Counted from the first letter of the stretch, positions 24,478 to 34,283 are shown. The stretch: DNA of 64,000 nucleotides from Methyloterricola oryzae (GCF_000934725.1 NZ_JYNS01000001.1:682001-746000); one strand, 5' to 3'. Notes: generated by a model not told the origin, from the letters alone. Made by a program: numbers and translations.

Positions 24478-27438
24478 ATGTCCGTGAAGCGCGACGTTGA
24501 GGACCGTGCGGGCGGCATCACCGGACCGGAGAGCGGTTTGCAGGTATGGCCGCATGTCCGCACACGGCGCTCCCAGCGATTTCTGAGCCTGCGCTGGAAG
24601 CTGCTGTTCAGCCTGCTGCTGCTGACCCTGACCCTAAGCACTCTCTCGGCGCAGTTCTTTCACCGCTATCTGCTGAACCGCTACGACGAGTCGCGGCGCG
24701 TCAAGCTCGCGTCGTACAGCCATCAGGTCAATGGCCTGGTGCGCCAGCAACGCCAATACCTGGAACAAGTCGCGGTTTCCCTTCCGGTCCTGTCCCGTAT
24801 TCGACGGCCTTTGGCCAAGCATGATCTGGACGCCTTGCGCGACCGCTTCGACGAATTCTGGCCCGCATTCCAGCTGGACATGGGGCTGGAAGACGCTCGC
24901 TATCTGGATGTGGACGGCCACGATGTGCTGCGCTGGGGCAGCGTTTCGCGGAACGAGGACACCGCCGATTCTCCGGCCTGGATAGAAGCCCTGCGCAAAT
25001 CCCTCAAGCAGGAATCCGCCGTAAGCCTCATCAATTGCGCATCCAGTTGCCGCATCCAGGCCCTGGTGCCGGTCCTGGTGGGTGGCCGGGTGGTCGGGCT
25101 GTTCGCCGTCGGCATGTCCCTGGCTGACACCGTGCTCACTTTTCACAACACCGCCGCCGCGGACATCGCCGTACTCGCCGACGTATCCCAACCTTCCAGC
25201 GATCCGGCCGATGTGTTTCGCGCGAATTGGGGCGTGCGGGTCGAGGCTGCCTCCAATGCGGCCAACAGCCTGCCGGTGCTCAAACGCATTGCGGCACATG
25301 CACCGTTGGACGACCTAATCAACGGTCAACGCATCGAAGTAAACGGCCGCACTTACGAGGCGGCGCGCCTGCATCTGGCACCGGATAACCAGAGCAAGGG
25401 AATTCACCTGGTGGTGCTGGAAGACATCAGCACAGAACTGGCCGTTGCCACGGAAACCGCGCGCAGGGCCCTGTTGATGACCCTGGCCGCCGGGCTGCTG
25501 TCCCTGGCCCTGCTCTATTTTCTCCTCGGCCACTCCCTGAAGCGATTGCTGCAGACGGTAGGGGCCATACCTTTGCTGGGCCAGGGTGCCTTCGCCCAGC
25601 TGCGACAGAGCGTCAAGCTGCGCCGCAACCGCGGCTTCCACGACGAGATCGATGTGCTCAACCACACCGCGTTCTCTCTCTCCCAGCGCCTGGAGGCCCT
25701 GGAGAAAGACGTGGACGAGCGCACCCGCTCCCTGCATGAAGCCCTGCGCCAGATATGCCAGGAACGCGCGTTCGCATCCAGCCTGCTGGAGCATGCCGAG
25801 GTCATCATCGTCACCTGTGATCGCGCGGGCCGCATCCTGACCGTCAACCGCTACGGCAAGGCCTTGGCCGGCTATGACGAGGAAACCCTGCTGAGCATGA
25901 CGCTCATCGGTTCCCCCTTGTTGCAACCCGACCACGACGACCTGCAGTTTCGCTACTTGAACCTGCTCGACACCCATCAGAAGCACCTGAGGCACGAAGC
26001 CGCCCTGGTCTGCTCCGACGGGCAGCAGCGGGAAATTTCCTGGATTCACACCCGCCTGGAGGGCCAGGAGAAGGGTGAGAGCGCGCTGCTTTCGGTGGGC
26101 CTGGACATCACCGAGCGCAAGCGCAACGAAGCCAAGATGGCCTTCCTGGCGGATCATGATCCGCTAACCGGCTGCTTCAACCGCCGCCGTTTCCATCTGG
26201 AACTGGAGCGCATGCTGGACACCGCCACGCGCTATGGGCTCAGGGGCGCCCTGCTATATCTGGACCTTGACCGCTTCAAATATGTGAACGACACCAGCGG
26301 CCACCAGGCAGGTGACAACCTGCTGCTGCTGGTCACCGACGAATTGCGCAAGGTACTTCGGGCCAGCGACCTGATTGGCCGGTTGGGGGGCGACGAATTC
26401 GCCATTGCCATGCTGGACGCGGACGAGGGCGGCGCGATCGCCACCGCGGAGCGCATCAACCAGCGCCTCGCCGGAATCGCCCTGCCGGGAGAGGACATCA
26501 ACCGGCGGGTCTCCGCCAGCATCGGCATCGCCCTGTTCCCGGACATCGGCGCGTCCAGCGGCAACGACCTGCTGGTCAACGCCGACCTGGCCATGTACCA
26601 GGCCAAGGATAACGGTCGCGTCGGCTGGCACGTGTTCTCCCCTCAGGAGCGGGCCAAGGAGCGGTTGCGGGAATGGATGACCTGGGAGGAGCAGATCAAG
26701 CGCGGGATGGCCGAGGACCGCTTCGAGCTGTTCTTCCAGCCGGTCATGCGCATCAGCGACAGCGATGTATCGCGCTATGAGGTGCTTCTGCGCCTGCGCA
26801 TGGAGGATGGTCGGCTGGCCTCACCGGGGCAGTTCCTGGAAATCGCCGAGCGCAGCGGCCTGATCCGTGACCTGGACCGCTGGGTGGTGCGCGCGGCCTT
26901 GCAGCGATTGGCCAGGCTGGCTCCGGAGCACGCCCATGTGAGCCTGTCGGTCAACCTCTCGGCGCTCAGCATCGCCGACGGCAAGCTGCTGGACGACTTC
27001 GCCACGTTCTTTTCCGATACCGGAGCCGACCCGCGCCAGGTGGTCTTCGAAATCACTGAGACCGCGGCTGTCGCGGATTTCTCGCAGGCGCGCCAGTTCG
27101 TCAATGAAATCAAGGCGCTGGGCAGCTCCTTCGCCCTGGATGACTTCGGCAGCGGCTTCGCCTCCTTCTATTACCTGAAGCAGTTCCCGGTGGATTTCGT
27201 GAAAATCGACGGGGCGTTCATCCGTAATCTGCCGGACAGCGTGGACGACCAGATCTTCGTGCGCGCCATGGTGGATATTGCCCGGGCCTACGGCAAGCAG
27301 ACCGTGGCCGAGTTTGTGGAGAACGATGCGATCTTGCAGATGCTGGAGGAATATGGGGTGGATTATGCTCAGGGCTACCACATCGGCATGCCCAGCGCCA
27401 CCTGGCTGAACAGCGACGAAAGCCCGGCAATCAACTGA
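24478..27438 (+). CDS. Membrane-bound Cache-PAS-GGDEF-EAL cyclic di-GMP protein
   Basis: 986 residues. A membrane helix (about 40-62), an extracytoplasmic Cache-like sensor (about 65-320), a second helix (about 325-350), a HAMP/coiled stretch and a PAS domain precede a GGDEF domain (intact GGDEF at 637-641, with the RxxD inhibitory site five residues before) and an EAL domain (EVLLR at 768-772, later DDFGSGFASF). Both catalytic motifs look intact, so it could make and break c-di-GMP in response to an external ligand. The 265 bases before it hold no clear gene or terminator. Confidence 0.9.
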   Translation: MSVKRDVEDRAGGITGPESGLQVWPHVRTRRSQRFLSLRWKLLFSLLLLTLTLSTLSAQFFHRYLLNRYDESRRVKLASYSHQVNGLVRQQRQYLEQVAVSLPVLSRIRRPLAKHDLDALRDRFDEFWPAFQLDMGLEDARYLDVDGHDVLRWGSVSRNEDTADSPAWIEALRKSLKQESAVSLINCASSCRIQALVPVLVGGRVVGLFAVGMSLADTVLTFHNTAAADIAVLADVSQPSSDPADVFRANWGVRVEAASNAANSLPVLKRIAAHAPLDDLINGQRIEVNGRTYEAARLHLAPDNQSKGIHLVVLEDISTELAVATETARRALLMTLAAGLLSLALLYFLLGHSLKRLLQTVGAIPLLGQGAFAQLRQSVKLRRNRGFHDEIDVLNHTAFSLSQRLEALEKDVDERTRSLHEALRQICQERAFASSLLEHAEVIIVTCDRAGRILTVNRYGKALAGYDEETLLSMTLIGSPLLQPDHDDLQFRYLNLLDTHQKHLRHEAALVCSDGQQREISWIHTRLEGQEKGESALLSVGLDITERKRNEAKMAFLADHDPLTGCFNRRRFHLELERMLDTATRYGLRGALLYLDLDRFKYVNDTSGHQAGDNLLLLVTDELRKVLRASDLIGRLGGDEFAIAMLDADEGGAIATAERINQRLAGIALPGEDINRRVSASIGIALFPDIGASSGNDLLVNADLAMYQAKDNGRVGWHVFSPQERAKERLREWMTWEEQIKRGMAEDRFELFFQPVMRISDSDVSRYEVLLRLRMEDGRLASPGQFLEIAERSGLIRDLDRWVVRAALQRLARLAPEHAHVSLSVNLSALSIADGKLLDDFATFFSDTGADPRQVVFEITETAAVADFSQARQFVNEIKALGSSFALDDFGSGFASFYYLKQFPVDFVKIDGAFIRNLPDSVDDQIFVRAMVDIARAYGKQTVAEFVENDAILQMLEEYGVDYAQGYHIGMPSATWLNSDESPAIN

Positions 27439-27458
27439 AGCATTGCTGCGTGCCGGCC

Positions 27459-27486
27459 GGAAGCGCGGGCGAGCGCCAGCGCTTCC
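27459..27486. terminator. Stem-loop between convergent genes
   Basis: GGAAGCGC (27459-27466) and GCGCTTCC (27479-27486) form a perfect 8-bp stem with a 12-base loop. There is no T-run on either side, so it may only help termination of the convergent genes ending at 27438 and 27503. Confidence 0.35.
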
Positions 27487-27502
27487 TCTCGGTATCAGAC
27501 AC

Positions 27503-28183
27503 TCACTGGTTGGCCTTGGCGTAGTCGGCGAAAAAAACCTTCAGTTGCTCCGCGATGCTGTCGCGGACTGGGCCCACCAGCTCGTCGGGCCTTGCGCCCG
27601 CGCGAATGATGTTGCTCTCCCACAGGATGCCGTCCACATGCTGGGGAACATTCAGCGGATGCTTGTCGGCGGAGATGTCACCCAGGCTGAGGTCCGCGTA
27701 ACGGTTGACGGCGCCGGTGTAGTGGGCGAGCACCGAAATGCGCGCACTGATGGCCGCGGGCGAGGCAGCCGGATCGGTCCCAATGAGTTCGACCAGCAGC
27801 TTGAGGCGGCCGGTCAGATGTGGCAGCAGCATCATGTCGTTGGCGTGACGCGCCTTATGAAACTTGACGCTGTTCTGCGCCGCGAGACTTTCCAGCACGG
27901 TATAGGTCTCCTGGCACAAGGTCTTCAAAGCCGGATTGTTGCCCTCATCCGCCGCGCAGAAAAAGATCATGCCCGGCCAGCCCTTGAGGCGCGACAGGCT
28001 GGTTTCCTGCAGATGACCCAGGATCTTCTTTTCCGCCGCATCGGAGATCACCGGCATTTCGTTCCCGGTCTTGGGCGGGACCGGCGGCACCACTTCTGCG
28101 CCGCATGGCGCGGACAGGCTCGACAGGCCCAACAGCAATACCGGCGCCAACCCGACCGCTTTCTGAAGCTTTGATGATTTCAT
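27503..28183 (-). CDS. Exported protein of unknown function
   Basis: 226 residues. The ATG at 28183 is preceded by AGGAGAGG. A signal peptide (residues 1 to about 29, GLAPVLLLGLSSLSAPCGA) is followed by a mostly helical soluble domain with a Cys pair (FFCAADEGN and TLCQETYTV) and several His residues (KFHKARHAND, LPHLTGR, NVPQHVDG). No CxxCH heme site is seen. I do not recognise the family. It lies downstream of the ferredoxin gene in the same direction, 70 bases away. Confidence 0.75.
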   Translation of the reverse strand: MKSSKLQKAVGLAPVLLLGLSSLSAPCGAEVVPPVPPKTGNEMPVISDAAEKKILGHLQETSLSRLKGWPGMIFFCAADEGNNPALKTLCQETYTVLESLAAQNSVKFHKARHANDMMLLPHLTGRLKLLVELIGTDPAASPAAISARISVLAHYTGAVNRYADLSLGDISADKHPLNVPQHVDGILWESNIIRAGARPDELVGPVRDSIAEQLKVFFADYAKANQ

Positions 28184-28253
28184 CGCTTTGCCTCTCCTAT
28201 CCTCGTTCTGCTTATCGTTTGGACCACTTCCCGCGACCGGCCCGCTGCATTCA

Positions 28254-28613
28254 TCAATGCGTGCCGATCAGAAACTCGTCGACCGGCACCCCACCGATCA
28301 GGTGTTCTTGAATGATGCGCTCCAAGACATCAGGCGCGCAGGAGTGATACCAGACACCCTCCGGGTACACCACCGCCACAGGACCATGCACACAGACTTG
28401 CAGGCAATTGGCCTTGGTGCGGTAGAGCCCGCCATGTCCCTCCAGCTTCAGTTCCGCCAGCCGCCGCTTGAGGTAGTTCCAGGCTTCCAGGCTGGCCTCG
28501 CGTCCACAGCACTTGGGCTTGCTCTGATCCGCGCACAGGAAAATGTGCCGGCGTATGCCGGAAAGTTCAAGCGCCTGGGCCGCCCGCTGCAGGTCTTCCT
28601 GCACGGTGCTCAC
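28254..28613 (-). CDS. Thioredoxin-fold [2Fe-2S] ferredoxin
   Basis: 119 residues starting at GTG (28613), with GGAG eight bases upstream. The pattern [15 protein letters not shown], then [20 protein letters not shown], matches thioredoxin-like [2Fe-2S] ferredoxins, with two cysteines in each half as cluster ligands. These are small electron carriers, and the partner is not evident. It is 22 bases downstream of the FKBP gene and upstream of an unknown exported protein. Confidence 0.88.
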   Translation of the reverse strand: MSTVQEDLQRAAQALELSGIRRHIFLCADQSKPKCCGREASLEAWNYLKRRLAELKLEGHGGLYRTKANCLQVCVHGPVAVVYPEGVWYHSCAPDVLERIIQEHLIGGVPVDEFLIGTH

Positions 28614-28635
28614 TGGCAGGACTCCGGCGCCGTGT

Positions 28636-29097
28636 TCAACGGTTCACCTTGACCAGTTCCACGTCGAAGACCAGGGTCGCATTGGGCGGGATGACACGTC
28701 CGGCCCCGCTTTCACCGTAGGCCAACGCCGGCGGAATGAAGAACCGGTACTTGGCGCCTTCCTTCATCAGTTGCAAACCTTCGGTCCAACCGGGAATCAC
28801 GCCCCCCAGGGGAAAAGTAATTCCCTCGCCGCTGTCGAATTCGCTGCCTGAAATCAGCGAACCGCTGTAGTTCACCGTCACGCTGTCCTTCGCCTCGGGC
28901 TTGAGCCCGCTTCCCTCGGTCAAAACCTGATACTGCAGGCCGGACGCCGTGGTCACGACGCCTGGCTTCTTGGCGTTCTCGGCCAGATACGCCGCGCCGT
29001 CCTTCTTGTTCTGTTCCGGGTCACCCGGTGTGCAAGCCGTTACCACCGCCAAAAGTCCCCACGCGATGAGCGCGGCCAATCCACCTCGTTTATTCAT
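28636..29097 (-). CDS. FKBP-type peptidyl-prolyl isomerase, lipoprotein
   Basis: 153 residues. A lipoprotein signal (LLAVVTAC, acylated Cys near residue 22) leads to a short linker and an FKBP domain with [37 protein letters not shown] and [19 protein letters not shown], all active-site segments. It accelerates proline isomerisation during envelope protein folding. The ATG at 29097 is chosen because the earlier in-frame ATG at 29172 would put 25 residues in front of the signal. The ribosome site is weak. Confidence 0.9.
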   Translation of the reverse strand: MNKRGGLAALIAWGLLAVVTACTPGDPEQNKKDGAAYLAENAKKPGVVTTASGLQYQVLTEGSGLKPEAKDSVTVNYSGSLISGSEFDSGEGITFPLGGVIPGWTEGLQLMKEGAKYRFFIPPALAYGESGAGRVIPPNATLVFDVELVKVNR

Positions 29098-29222
29098 GCA
29101 CCATCCGCTTCGCTGTATGAAAATCATCGGCCTGCCGAATGCCTGCGAGAGAACTCTATGCCGCTGCGGCATGGCCCCTTCGAGTTTCCGGGTCAGGCTG
29201 AGGTGCGTTATTCTTTCACGCC

Positions 29223-30122
29223 ATGCCCCATCGCTTCAACCGAGCGTCCGGCAAGGGTTTACCCGACCCGCCGCACGCCTTTGTCCCCGCCAAGGTCCTG
29301 CTGTCAGGCGCTTTGGCTTTGGCCTGCCTGACTGTCCACGCGGCGCAGGGTCAGGTCTTCCGCTGGCATGACGCACGGGGACAAGTGCATTACGGTGACC
29401 GGCCGGCACCTGGCGCGGACCGGCTGCCCTTGGCTTCCGACGCCGCCCAAACTCCGCCACTCAGCGGGCGCGTGGCGAAAATCTATGACGGCGACACCAT
29501 CGAACTCGATAACGGCGACAAAATCCGCCTCCTGGGCATCAACACGCCGGAAGTGGCACATCGAGGCCGCCGCACCGAAGCCGGCGCGGAGGAAGCCAAG
29601 GCCTGGCTCGCCGGCAAGCTTGCCGGCCGCACGGTCCGCCTGGAATTCGATGCCACGCCGAGGGACAAGTATGGCAGGCGTCTTGCCCACGTGTTCCTGG
29701 CCGATGGCACCCACATCAACTTGGCGCTGATCCGCGAAGGTCTGGCCACTACCGATATTTTTCCGCCGGACTTGAAGTACGTGAATGTGATGTTAGAAGC
29801 CGAGCGGGAAGCGCAGCGGGCCAATCGCGGCCTGTGGTCCATGGCGGCTTATCAGCCGAGGCCGGCGTCGGGGGCCCGCGAGGAATCTGGCTGGCAGCGC
29901 CTGGTGGGTTACGTCGCTTCGACTATTACCGGCCGAGGTCAGACGCGCCTGGTGCTGAGAGAGGGGCTTGAAATCAGGATTCCGGGGAAGGACCTCCATT
30001 TGTTCCCGTCAATCCGGAGCTACCTGGATCGACGCGTCGAGGTCAGAGGCTGGGTCGCCTACCGGCAAGGGAAGCTGTCCGTCACCGTGCGCCATCCCGG
30101 CGCACTGGTGAGACTGGACTGA
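29223..30122 (+). CDS. Exported SNase-like nuclease with DUF4124 domain
   Basis: 299 residues. A hydrophobic export signal lies near residues 22-42, followed by a DUF4124 module (QVFRWHDARGQVHYGDRPAP) and a staphylococcal-nuclease domain (about 80-210): KIYDGDTIEL, RLLGINTPE and DKYGRRLAHVFLADG hold the conserved Asp, Arg and Glu positions. The residue equivalent to the second calcium ligand Asp is Asn in GINTPE, a change also seen in other members. A C-terminal OB-like extension of about 90 residues has no clear assignment. It is convergent with ffh, eight bases apart. Confidence 0.85.
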   Translation: MPHRFNRASGKGLPDPPHAFVPAKVLLSGALALACLTVHAAQGQVFRWHDARGQVHYGDRPAPGADRLPLASDAAQTPPLSGRVAKIYDGDTIELDNGDKIRLLGINTPEVAHRGRRTEAGAEEAKAWLAGKLAGRTVRLEFDATPRDKYGRRLAHVFLADGTHINLALIREGLATTDIFPPDLKYVNVMLEAEREAQRANRGLWSMAAYQPRPASGAREESGWQRLVGYVASTITGRGQTRLVLREGLEIRIPGKDLHLFPSIRSYLDRRVEVRGWVAYRQGKLSVTVRHPGALVRLD

Positions 30123-30130
30123 CAAGCGCC

Positions 30131-31489
30131 TCAGAAAGGCGCGCGCCGCCCGATGTTGCCTTTCATGCCGCGCATCATGTTGAGGATGTTGCCCTTCTTG
30201 AACTTCTTCATCATCTTCTGCATCTGCTCGAACTGCTTCAGCATCTTGTTGATGTCTTGCACGTCGGTGCCGGAGCCGGTGGCGATGCGCTGCTTGCGCG
30301 AGGTGTTGATGATGTCCGGGCTCTTGCGCTCCTTGGGCGTCATGGAATTGATCATGGCCAGTTGCTGAAACAGCTCCTTGTCGTTGACCTTCTCCTTCAC
30401 CGCCGCCGGCAGGTTGGCCACGCCCGGCAACTTGTCCAGCATGGACATGACGCCGCCCATGTTCTTGATCTGGAGCAGCTGATCGCGGTAATCCTCCAGG
30501 TTGAAGCTCTTGCCCTTGTCGATCTTCTTGGCCAGCTTCTCGGCCTTCTCCTTGTCCATCTTGCTCTCGATATCCTCGATGAGCGTGAGCACGTCGCCCA
30601 TGCCCAGGATGCGGGAAGCGAGACGGTCGGGATGGAACAGTTCCAGCGCGGCGGTCTTTTCGCCCACGCCCATGAACTTGATGGGCTTGCCGGTGATGTG
30701 GCGGATGGACAAGGCCGCGCCGCCGCGGGCGTCGCCGTCGGTCTTGGTGAGGATCACGCCGGTGAGGGGCAGCGCGTCATGAAAGGCCTTGGCGGTGTTG
30801 GCCGCATCCTGGCCGGTCATGCTGTCCACCACGAACAGGGTCTCGATGGGCTTGATCGCGGCATGCACCTCCTTGATCTCCGCCATCATCTCCTCATCGA
30901 TGTGCAGGCGGCCAGCTGTGTCGACGATCACCACGTCCATATATTTCTTGCGGGCGTACTCGATGGCATTACGGGCGATGTCCACCGGCTTTTGCGAGGG
31001 ATCGCTGGGGAAGAACTCCGCCTTAACCTCGCCCGCCAGGGTCTGCAACTGCTCGATGGCCGCCGGACGGTAGATGTCGGCGCTGACCACCAGGGTCGAC
31101 TTGCGCTCGTTTTCCTTCAGCCAACGCGCCAGCTTGGCCACCGTGGTGGTCTTGCCCGCACCCTGCAGGCCGGCCATGAGGATCACCGCCGGGGGCTGGC
31201 AGGCCAGGCTCAGCTTTTCATGGGCCTTGCCCATGATGGTCTTGAGTTCCTCATGAACGATCTTCACCATGGCCTGGCCCGGCGTCAGGCTCTTGCCCAC
31301 CTCGTTGCCCAGGGCGCGTTCCTTCACCTGCTCGATGAAATCCTTGACCACCGGCAACGCCACGTCCGCCTCCAGCAGGGCCATGCGCACTTCGCGCAGC
31401 GTGTCCTGAATGTTGCTCTCGGTGAGCCGCCCTTGGCCGCGGATCTTCTTTAAGGAGTCGTTTAAGCGTTCGGTAAGGTTGTCAAACAT
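30131..31489 (-). CDS. ffh: Signal recognition particle protein Ffh
   Basis: GTPase of the signal recognition particle, binding 4.5S RNA and signal sequences of nascent membrane proteins. 452 residues: helical N domain, G domain with GLQGAGKTTTVAKLA, DTAGRLHIDEEM and TKTDGDARGG, then the methionine-rich M domain ending MLNMMRGMKGN-like. The start ATG at 31489 lies after an AT-containing leader. All motifs are intact. Confidence 0.97.
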   Translation of the reverse strand: MFDNLTERLNDSLKKIRGQGRLTESNIQDTLREVRMALLEADVALPVVKDFIEQVKERALGNEVGKSLTPGQAMVKIVHEELKTIMGKAHEKLSLACQPPAVILMAGLQGAGKTTTVAKLARWLKENERKSTLVVSADIYRPAAIEQLQTLAGEVKAEFFPSDPSQKPVDIARNAIEYARKKYMDVVIVDTAGRLHIDEEMMAEIKEVHAAIKPIETLFVVDSMTGQDAANTAKAFHDALPLTGVILTKTDGDARGGAALSIRHITGKPIKFMGVGEKTAALELFHPDRLASRILGMGDVLTLIEDIESKMDKEKAEKLAKKIDKGKSFNLEDYRDQLLQIKNMGGVMSMLDKLPGVANLPAAVKEKVNDKELFQQLAMINSMTPKERKSPDIINTSRKQRIATGSGTDVQDINKMLKQFEQMQKMMKKFKKGNILNMMRGMKGNIGRRAPF

Positions 31490-31624
31490 CGATAATACCT
31501 GTGCGATGGCAACTAAAATGGGTCGGCGGCGTCGCGTCGACCGAAAATCTGGCCCGGAATGGCGGGCCGGACATTTTAACCTTGACGGCGTGTCAAGGGA
31601 CGATTTTTTTCCACAGCATCCAAT

Positions 31625-32203
31625 TCAGCCCCGCAGGCCCTCCCAGGGCGCGAAAAGTTCTGCCTCGATGCCCAATAATCCAAGCACGCGCCCTACCGAT
31701 TCATCCACCAATTCGGCCAAGGTCTTGGACTTTCCGTAAAAGGCGGGCATGGGCGGGAACACAATGCCGCCCATCTCGGCGACACTGGCCATATTGCGGA
31801 TATGGGCAAGATTAAGGGGAGTCTCTCGCGGCATGATGACCAGGCGGCGGCGCTCCTTCAAGGTTACGTCGGCGGCACGGGCAATCAGGTTGTCGGACAG
31901 TCCATGGGCGATGGAGCCCAAGGTCTTCATGGAGCAAGGCGCCACAATCATGCCCTCGGTCTTGAAAGCGCCGCTGGCGATGCTGGCCGCCACATCATTG
32001 ACGTCATGACTGACGTCCGCCAGCGCGAGAATTTCGCTGCGCTTCAGACCCAGTTCGTGGTGGACGTTGATGAAACCCGCCGTGGACACGATCAGGTGGG
32101 TCTCGTACCCACCCAACTCACGCAGCACCTCCAGGATTCGCTGTCCGTAGACGGCGCCGGTGGCACCGGTCATGCCGATGACGATGCGCTTCTTCACGCT
32201 CAT
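31625..32203 (-). CDS. ubiX: Flavin prenyltransferase UbiX
   Basis: 192 residues. Makes prenylated FMN for UbiD by adding dimethylallyl phosphate to FMNH2. Signature segments are GMTGATGAVYG (FMN site), APCSMKTLGSIAHGLSDNLI, and KERRRLVIMPRETPLN. The ATG at 32203 overlaps the stop of the upstream iminopeptidase gene by four bases (ATGA), so the genes are coupled. ubiD, its client, lies about 12 kb away. Confidence 0.95.
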   Translation of the reverse strand: MSVKKRIVIGMTGATGAVYGQRILEVLRELGGYETHLIVSTAGFINVHHELGLKRSEILALADVSHDVNDVAASIASGAFKTEGMIVAPCSMKTLGSIAHGLSDNLIARAADVTLKERRRLVIMPRETPLNLAHIRNMASVAEMGGIVFPPMPAFYGKSKTLAELVDESVGRVLGLLGIEAELFAPWEGLRG

Positions 32204-33150
32204 CCCAATCGGTCCGCCATGAGGTCGGTGGCCCTGACCAGGGCGTCGATCATCTCCTCGCCCACGGGAAGGTGACCGGAGTCCGGCAAGGCCCAATACT
32301 CGGCTTGTGGCAACGCCTGTTTGAGGCAAAACGCGGCTTCCATGGGACAGACCAGATCGCGCCGGCCGTGGATAAGGATCACCGGCAGATGCTGCAGACA
32401 CTCGCAATGGCGCAGAATCTGATCTTCCTCGATGAAATAGCGGTTGCGCGCGTAATGCAGTTCGATCCGCGCTTTCTGCAGCATGACGGCCGGCTGCTGC
32501 TTGTCCAAATCCGAGGCCTCAAATCCTGAGCCTTGTGCGATCTGCTCGCTCCACAGGGTCCAGGCCTTCGCGGCGCGGCGCTGGGCCAATTCGTCTGCAC
32601 CCAGCAAAAGGCCATGCAAGGCGCCGATCACGTCGTGGGAGGCTTCCGCTGGCATGGCCGCCATGAACTCCGCCCAGCGTTCGGGGTAGATGCGTCTTAC
32701 GCCGTCGCCGATGAACCAATCCAGATCCCGTTGCCGGGCCAGGAAGCTCCCGCGCAGCACCATGCCGGTTACCCTTTCCGGGTGGGCCTGGGCGTACAAG
32801 AGGCCGAGGGTACTGCCCCAGGAGCCACCGTAGATCAGCCAATGATCGATTTGGAGGCGGGCGCGGATCGCTTCCAGATCACCGATAAGATGCGGCGTGG
32901 AGTTGTTTTCGGTGCTCCCGGCGGGGAGGGAACGGCCTGCGCCGCGCTGATCGAGCAGGATAATGCGGTATTTCGCGGGGTTGAAAAAGCGGCGGTGGAA
33001 TGAACGGCAGCCGGAACCTGGCCCACCGTGCAAATAGACCACCGGCAAGCCCTCCGGATTGCCGCATTCCTCCACGTAAACCCGATGACCGCCGTCCACG
33101 TCGAGTAGATATGCCGCGTAGGGCTCGATGAGAGGATAGAGTTCGTTCAT
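32200..33150 (-). CDS. pip: Proline iminopeptidase
   Basis: Alpha/beta hydrolase (peptidase S33), 316 residues. Removes N-terminal proline from peptides. It has the oxyanion HGGPGSGC, DQRGAGRS, the nucleophile elbow GGSWGS and the late HGRRDLVCP Asp and DSGHLP His regions. The start MNELYPLIEPY fits the family, while an in-frame ATG seven codons earlier (33171) is less likely. It is co-transcribed with ubiX. Confidence 0.93.
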   Translation of the reverse strand: MNELYPLIEPYAAYLLDVDGGHRVYVEECGNPEGLPVVYLHGGPGSGCRSFHRRFFNPAKYRIILLDQRGAGRSLPAGSTENNSTPHLIGDLEAIRARLQIDHWLIYGGSWGSTLGLLYAQAHPERVTGMVLRGSFLARQRDLDWFIGDGVRRIYPERWAEFMAAMPAEASHDVIGALHGLLLGADELAQRRAAKAWTLWSEQIAQGSGFEASDLDKQQPAVMLQKARIELHYARNRYFIEEDQILRHCECLQHLPVILIHGRRDLVCPMEAAFCLKQALPQAEYWALPDSGHLPVGEEMIDALVRATDLMADRLG

Positions 33151-33249
33151 CCTGGGACTCTGGAGTGCCAAAAGTCCGCTAGGTTAGCACAGGGACAGCA
33201 CCTGCGCGCGGCCGCTTTTGCGGCGAAGCCGGCGGGGGATATAAAACAG

Positions 33250-33273
33250 AAAAGGGGGGTTGCCCCCCCTTTT
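33250..33273 (-). terminator. Intrinsic terminator of the outer-membrane protein gene
   Basis: AAAAGGGGGG (33250-33259) and CCCCCCTTTT (33264-33273) form a 10-bp stem with a 4-base loop. The T-tract on the minus strand ends transcription of the gene at 33300. The structure is symmetric enough to work on both strands. Confidence 0.85.
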
Positions 33274-33299
33274 CTCGGACCGGTGTTCCGGCGAGGACC

Positions 33300-34208
33300 T
33301 TAGAAACCGAAGCCCAGATAAGCGCCGGTGGTCAGACCGTCGGTGTCCACACCCTTCAATTGAACGGCACCGCCCTTGCTCTTGAAGTTCAGGTCGCCAC
33401 CAGTGAACTGATAGCGGAAGTCCAGACCGGCATACAGATCCTTCCAGATCTTGTACTCGGCGCCAGCGCCCAGCATCAGGCCGGGGTTGAGCACCGTAAC
33501 GCCGCTGGACGGCGGGCTGATGACGTTGATGCCCAGACCGAACGGAATGATCCACGGCCTGAAGTCACCGAGGCCTTTGAACTTGATTTTCGGCGACGCG
33601 GTCAGGGTGAACTGAGTGATCTTGTTCTCGATGGTGCCGGTGACCGGCGCCGTGGAGTTGATCGCAATCAGGGTATTCGTGCCGGTACCGAAGTTCATGT
33701 ACTCGAACATGACTTCGCCGTCAATCTCGGCGCCGTCCCACAGGCCCCACACGTTGTCGGTCAGGTTGTGGTCGAAACCGGCGCCCACGTACCAGCCATC
33801 GTTGTCGCCATTGGTGTTGTTGACGAGCAGGGTCTCAGGCGCTTGCGAGCCGTAGCCGCGGCCATGTTCCATCTTGGCATAACCACCGCGGAAGAACAGC
33901 AGATCATGATGGGATTCCTCATGCTCCTCAACCTCGGCGATCTTCTGCTGAACCTGCTGAGAATGAGCTTCGACTTTTTCTTCCGTCGCGCGGCTCTCTG
34001 CGCGGGACTTGGCGACTTCCGCGCGCAGCGCCTGCATTTCGGCTTCCATCTGCTCCAGGCGCGCCTCCAGGGCAGACTGGGCAGAGGTCGAAGACGACAC
34101 GGCAGATCGGCTGGACTTGGAACCGTGCGCGAAAGCGGCGCCAGGAACCACCACACAGACAGCGGCCGCAACCGCCGCGGTGATCAGAACATTCTTATTG
34201 TTTTTCAT
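33300..34208 (-). CDS. Outer-membrane beta-barrel protein with N-terminal coiled coil
   Basis: 302 residues. A signal peptide (ending PGAAFA, about residue 27) is followed by a Ser-rich stretch, a coiled coil of about 60 residues (LEARLEQMEAEMQALRAEVA), then EEHEESHHD and a barrel of alternating strands ending in GAYLGFGF with a C-terminal Phe, the usual outer-membrane insertion signal. The layout resembles trimeric or LbtU-like porins, but the exact family is uncertain. The ATG at 34208 has GAGGG upstream, and a promoter and terminator flank the gene, so it is a single transcription unit. Confidence 0.8.
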   Translation of the reverse strand: MKNNKNVLITAAVAAAVCVVVPGAAFAHGSKSSRSAVSSSTSAQSALEARLEQMEAEMQALRAEVAKSRAESRATEEKVEAHSQQVQQKIAEVEEHEESHHDLLFFRGGYAKMEHGRGYGSQAPETLLVNNTNGDNDGWYVGAGFDHNLTDNVWGLWDGAEIDGEVMFEYMNFGTGTNTLIAINSTAPVTGTIENKITQFTLTASPKIKFKGLGDFRPWIIPFGLGINVISPPSSGVTVLNPGLMLGAGAEYKIWKDLYAGLDFRYQFTGGDLNFKSKGGAVQLKGVDTDGLTTGAYLGFGF

Positions 34209-34244
34209 GGATATACCCTCCCTCAACGTTATGGATTGTTGTAT

Positions 34245-34273
34245 CCGTTGTAACGGAGCAACAGTTAGTTGCT
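34245..34273 (-). promoter_or_regulatory. Two adjacent palindromes in the leader of the barrel gene
   Basis: CCGTT-GT-AACGG (34245-34256) touches AGCAAC-AGTTA-GTTGCT (34257-34273). Both lie between the predicted -10 box and the start codon, so they would be transcribed and could fold in the mRNA or bind a regulator. Confidence 0.45.
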
Positions 34274-34283
34274 GTACGGCGGA

